Source of the DNA: Planctomycetota bacterium
Lineage (GTDB): Bacteria > Planctomycetota > Phycisphaerae > WQYP01
NCBI GenBank assembly: GCA_021851715.1
Contig: JAJZCR010000011.1
Location: forward strand, 1 to 64,000
Direction: 5' to 3'
DNA length: 64,000 nt
The translations under genes and the position numbers were made by a program. Below the pieces are notes generated by a model. It worked only from the letters and a program-made list of their open reading frames with translations. It was not told the DNA's origin and did no database searches. This document shows, piece after piece, positions 61,106 to 64,000 of the stretch. Position 1 is the stretch's first letter. Each line of letters begins with the position of its first letter.

Positions 61106-63126
61106 TCCAAGTCGGGGTGCCGATCAGCGGCGGCACTGAGTTGGGCCAGGGCCTGTTCCAAAACGGCAATGTCCGCAAGGATATTACCGTCGCAATGACC
61201 ACGGCAAGCCGTGGCTGCCGCACGGAGTACCGCCGCGGCAGCATGATAGTGGATGCTTAAGTCGCCCAGCATGCCGCCACGCCAGTGCCAAAGCCTTTTA
61301 TTATAATCCAGAAGCACCGCCCCAAGACGCGATTGAACCGATTTTCGGAACTGCTCGGCCAGAACATGCCGTCGCATGACCACACTTATTTTCGTCCATG
61401 TCGGCACATGCGGCCGTGCGGCAGCGGCGATTGATGCGGGATCAAAAATGGGTAATCCCGCAATCGGAGGAAGCTCTCCGGGGGAAGGGCAAGCCAGCAG
61501 ATCGGCGGCCTTCCTGAGCGACCGTTCCACCTGGTCACGGACGTCGGTTAGCTGCCGGATGATATCCCCGGCGGTCTGGGTGACACGGGCCCGGGCGATG
61601 GCGGAGATCTCTTGGGATGCCTTTTCCACATCCCACGAGCCTTGCGCAAGGGTTTGCGCCGTTCGATCAATGATGTCATCCGCTAACCGCCGCGGAGTGG
61701 GTAGACTTGCGGCGCTGACGCGCCCGGCGGCGTCCAGAACCATGGTGCCGTGCGCCAGCAAGACGGCAACATTGCCGTCGTCATCGTTCCGCGTTGTCGC
61801 ATCCGCCGCTTGAGCTCGCCGTTTGAGAATATCAGTCACAGTGCCACCAAGCTGCTTAAGTTTATGCTGGATGGAAGCAGCACGAAGCGCAGCAGCCCGC
61901 CCAAGCAGCGGGGCTAAAGACTGGTCAAACCAGTCCCATGTCATTGGTGCCTGCGGCGCACGCACACTCACGGCATGAATCTCAGGAGGGTTATCTAAAT
62001 GATGACGGAGCTGGTCCTGGGCGTATGTCAGCACGGAGGCAAGATCATGTTCCGGGAGCAGATCCGCTTTGGTCAAGAGCACCATAATTTCCCCTCCGGC
62101 CCGCCGCAAGGCCGCAACCAATTCAATATCCATATCGGTAAGTCCGACCGCGGCGCTGGCCAGCACCAGGCCGATATCGCAACGGGGCAGGTAGGCCAAT
62201 GCGTCAGCCGATCCTTGTCCACCCAATGCTCCAAGTCCGGGCGTATCCACAAAAGCTATCCCCCGCACCATACGAGTACAGGGCAATTCGATACCGACTT
62301 CCGTTACATGTTTACAATTGTCCGGATTGCCGATTTGGGTGACGAAATCTTCAATTTGAGTCGGCTGAATAACCATACTTTTATCCGATCCAGTTTTGAC
62401 CGTAACTTTCAGGACGGGGCCATAAATAAGCCGCGTGGGAATCGTGGTAACGGGCACCGCGCCCACGGGCAGGATGTCATGCTGCCAGAGAAAATTAAGA
62501 AGCGATGATTTGCCGGCACTGACCCGGCCAAAAACGGCAATTTCAAGCTCGGTGTGCTCCATACGCTCCACAAGCACGGCCAGCGCCGGGCGAATTTCCA
62601 CCAAGTTCCGGCGCGTTATGATTTCAGCCAGTTGGGCGGCCAGAGCGGCGGTCTGGTCGGGATTACCCAGGCGGTGCAGCCGCGCTGAAATATTGCCGCC
62701 AGGTGGTTCCGCCAAGCTTTTGCCCAGTTGATCGATGATATTGAGAAGTTCGGCGGATATGGTTTGCAGATCCTCCCGGGCCGATTCATCGACGGGTCCA
62801 TAACCGACCATGTACTGCGGGCGTATCTCCTCAAGCGTATTGCTCACCGCCAGAAGCGTGCTGCGGAAAGCCCAGAGCGCACTGATTTGCGGCTCGGGGA
62901 TGGTCAGACCATGGGCGCGAATAATTCTGGCCATGGCTCGCCGCAACTCCTTAAGATACACGGCAATGAGGTACTCCTGATCGGGCGTGAAATCATATTT
63001 CAAGGTCTGAAATAGAGAATCTTTTTGGCTCTGCCGGGCGGCCGCAAATGTCCGACTCAGAGTTTCATCCACGTGCTGAAATGTTAAAAGCAGGTGTCGC
63101 CGATGATTTTCATTAAGGCCCGGCAT
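61102..63126 (-). CDS. Dynamin-like / large bacterial GTPase
   Basis: The 674-residue product has a helical N-terminal region (1-190), a GTPase domain with G1 GRVSAGKSSLLN, a Thr in VPVTTIPTRLIYG (G2), DTPGLGALGG (G3) and TKADLLPE (G4), and a long helical C-terminal region without transmembrane helices. This matches bacterial dynamin-superfamily or Era-like membrane-remodelling GTPases. It is convergent with the phosphoesterase, sharing the stop palindrome TTAA. GGAG is 5 nt before the ATG. Role unknown; possibly envelope stress. Confidence 0.85.
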   Translation of the reverse strand: MPGLNENHRRHLLLTFQHVDETLSRTFAAARQSQKDSLFQTLKYDFTPDQEYLIAVYLKELRRAMARIIRAHGLTIPEPQISALWAFRSTLLAVSNTLEEIRPQYMVGYGPVDESAREDLQTISAELLNIIDQLGKSLAEPPGGNISARLHRLGNPDQTAALAAQLAEIITRRNLVEIRPALAVLVERMEHTELEIAVFGRVSAGKSSLLNFLWQHDILPVGAVPVTTIPTRLIYGPVLKVTVKTGSDKSMVIQPTQIEDFVTQIGNPDNCKHVTEVGIELPCTRMVRGIAFVDTPGLGALGGQGSADALAYLPRCDIGLVLASAAVGLTDMDIELVAALRRAGGEIMVLLTKADLLPEHDLASVLTYAQDQLRHHLDNPPEIHAVSVRAPQAPMTWDWFDQSLAPLLGRAAALRAASIQHKLKQLGGTVTDILKRRAQAADATTRNDDDGNVAVLLAHGTMVLDAAGRVSAASLPTPRRLADDIIDRTAQTLAQGSWDVEKASQEISAIARARVTQTAGDIIRQLTDVRDQVERSLRKAADLLACPSPGELPPIAGLPIFDPASIAAAARPHVPTWTKISVVMRRHVLAEQFRKSVQSRLGAVLLDYNKRLWHWRGGMLGDLSIHYHAAAAVLRAAATACRGHCDGNILADIAVLEQALAQLSAAADRHPDLD

Positions 63127-63149
63127 GACAACTCCGGCAAGGGGTACAG

Positions 63150-64000
63150 TTACACGGCCAGCGGATTGCGAAACTCGGCGGCAGAGCCAAGCTCGGCCTC
63201 AATTTCCAACAGGCGGTTGTATTTGGCGATGCGCTCAGACCGGCAGGCGGAGCCGGTCTTAATCTGGCCGCCGCCCATGGCAACAGCAAAGTCAGCAAGG
63301 AAGGCATCTTCCGTTTCGCCGGAGCGATGAGAGATGATCCACTTCCAGCCGGCCTGTTTACACATTCGCACCGCCTCAATGGTTTCGGTTACGGTGCCGA
63401 TTTGATTGAGTTTGATCAGTACCGCATTGGTGCTGTGCTCGCGAATACCGCGGGCGATAAAGCGCGTGTTGGTAACGTAAATATCATCGCCGACGATTTG
63501 GACGCGGTGGCCGAGAGCGGCGGTTTGAGCCTTGAAGCCGTCCCAGTCATTTTCATCCAAGCCATCCTCCAGAGACACGATCGGGTATTGATCGAGCCAG
63601 GCGGCGTAGAGCTGACACATTTCGTCGCTGGTTTTGACACCCTCGCCGGACTTATCCAGATGATATTTATTCTCACGGTAAAATGAGCTGGCGGCAGGAT
63701 CAAGGGCCAGCGCAATTTGTCGGCCCGGTTGATAACCTGCGGCGGTAATAGCCTGCATGATCAGGTCGGGGGCTTCGCGGTTGTGTTTTAAATTCGGGGC
63801 AAAGCCACCCTCATCGCCCACCGCAGTGGAGTAACCGCGGGCGTGCAGGATGGACTTAAGGGCATGAAATGTTTCCACACCCCAGCGCAGGGCCTCGGCG
63901 AACGAGGGAGCGCCCACGGGCATGATCATAAATTCCTGGAAATCCAGTGAATTGTCCGCGTGCTTTCCGCCATTGAGGATATTCATCATCGGCACCGGCA
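63150..64000 (-). CDS. eno: Enolase, C-terminal part (5' end beyond window)
   Basis: The frame is open to the right edge and covers the barrel domain of enolase: [68 protein letters not shown] and [14 protein letters not shown], with catalytic Lys and metal-binding Asp residues in the expected places. It converts 2-phosphoglycerate to phosphoenolpyruvate. The N-terminal domain and start are outside the window. It is 23 nt upstream of the GTPase gene on the same strand. Confidence 0.97.
   Translation of the reverse strand, partial: PVPMMNILNGGKHADNSLDFQEFMIMPVGAPSFAEALRWGVETFHALKSILHARGYSTAVGDEGGFAPNLKHNREAPDLIMQAITAAGYQPGRQIALALDPAASSFYRENKYHLDKSGEGVKTSDEMCQLYAAWLDQYPIVSLEDGLDENDWDGFKAQTAALGHRVQIVGDDIYVTNTRFIARGIREHSTNAVLIKLNQIGTVTETIEAVRMCKQAGWKWIISHRSGETEDAFLADFAVAMGGGQIKTGSACRSERIAKYNRLLEIEAELGSAAEFRNPLAV

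Overview
The window looks like chromosomal DNA of a planctomycete, most likely of the Phycisphaerae side of Planctomycetota. This is inferred from a PEP-CTERM protein, an H-X9-DG type pseudopilin, a tandem DUF4159 protein, a PEGA lipoprotein, a small Hc1 histone-like protein, Tat-exported glycan proteins and moderately high G+C. Most genes are housekeeping or envelope genes. I see no transposase, prophage module, CRISPR array or rRNA operon, and one tRNA gene (Asp).

Layout. 1-6.3 kb: 5'-truncated addA helicase-nuclease, a membrane protein, and the nadC-birA cofactor pair. 6.3-14 kb: a kdp potassium-pump operon (small ORF, kdpF, A, B, C, D) behind four helically phased TTGATG repeats, with no kdpE beside kdpD. 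14-20 kb: the ric/YtfE iron-sulfur repair gene, a membrane protein, a three-gene sugar operon (nucleotidyltransferase, galactokinase-like kinase, Tat-exported CBM9-like protein) and tRNA-Asp. 20-28.4 kb: a GT39-type glycosyltransferase, proS, a polyprenyl diphosphate synthase, a large orphan protein and nnrD. 28.4-38 kb: a secreted G1 glutamic peptidase with PEP-CTERM tail, a pseudopilin, a PEGA lipoprotein, RmlD-like reductase, xerD, a UvrC-like protein with a degenerate GIY-YIG domain, a FabZ-like dehydratase, an Hc1-like protein and tandem DUF4159. 38-45 kb: Tat-exported GH27 alpha-galactosidase, M42-like peptidase, DUF2156 protein, an L-arabinokinase-like GHMP kinase and a PilX/GspK-like protein. 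45-52 kb: ispG and ffh, then opposite them mreD-mrdA-rodA for cell-wall elongation. 52-56.7 kb: RidA, a membrane protein, and a fluoride-resistance locus complete with promoter, fluoride riboswitch, terminator, fluC and tandem DUF190, followed by a DUF4143 ATPase whose promoter lies within a 10-bp inverted repeat. 56.7-64 kb: a coupled pair of MutS-family ATPases lacking mismatch-recognition domains, a metallophosphoesterase, a dynamin-like GTPase and a partial enolase gene.

Two cross-cutting signals stand out. Several genes without a Shine-Dalgarno sequence carry a TANNNT box ending exactly 6-7 nt before the start codon, which suggests leaderless transcripts. Several confident genes start at TTG with a well placed Shine-Dalgarno sequence. 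The sugar kinases, nucleotidyltransferase, CBM9 protein and alpha-galactosidase together suggest scavenging of plant or algal polysaccharides.
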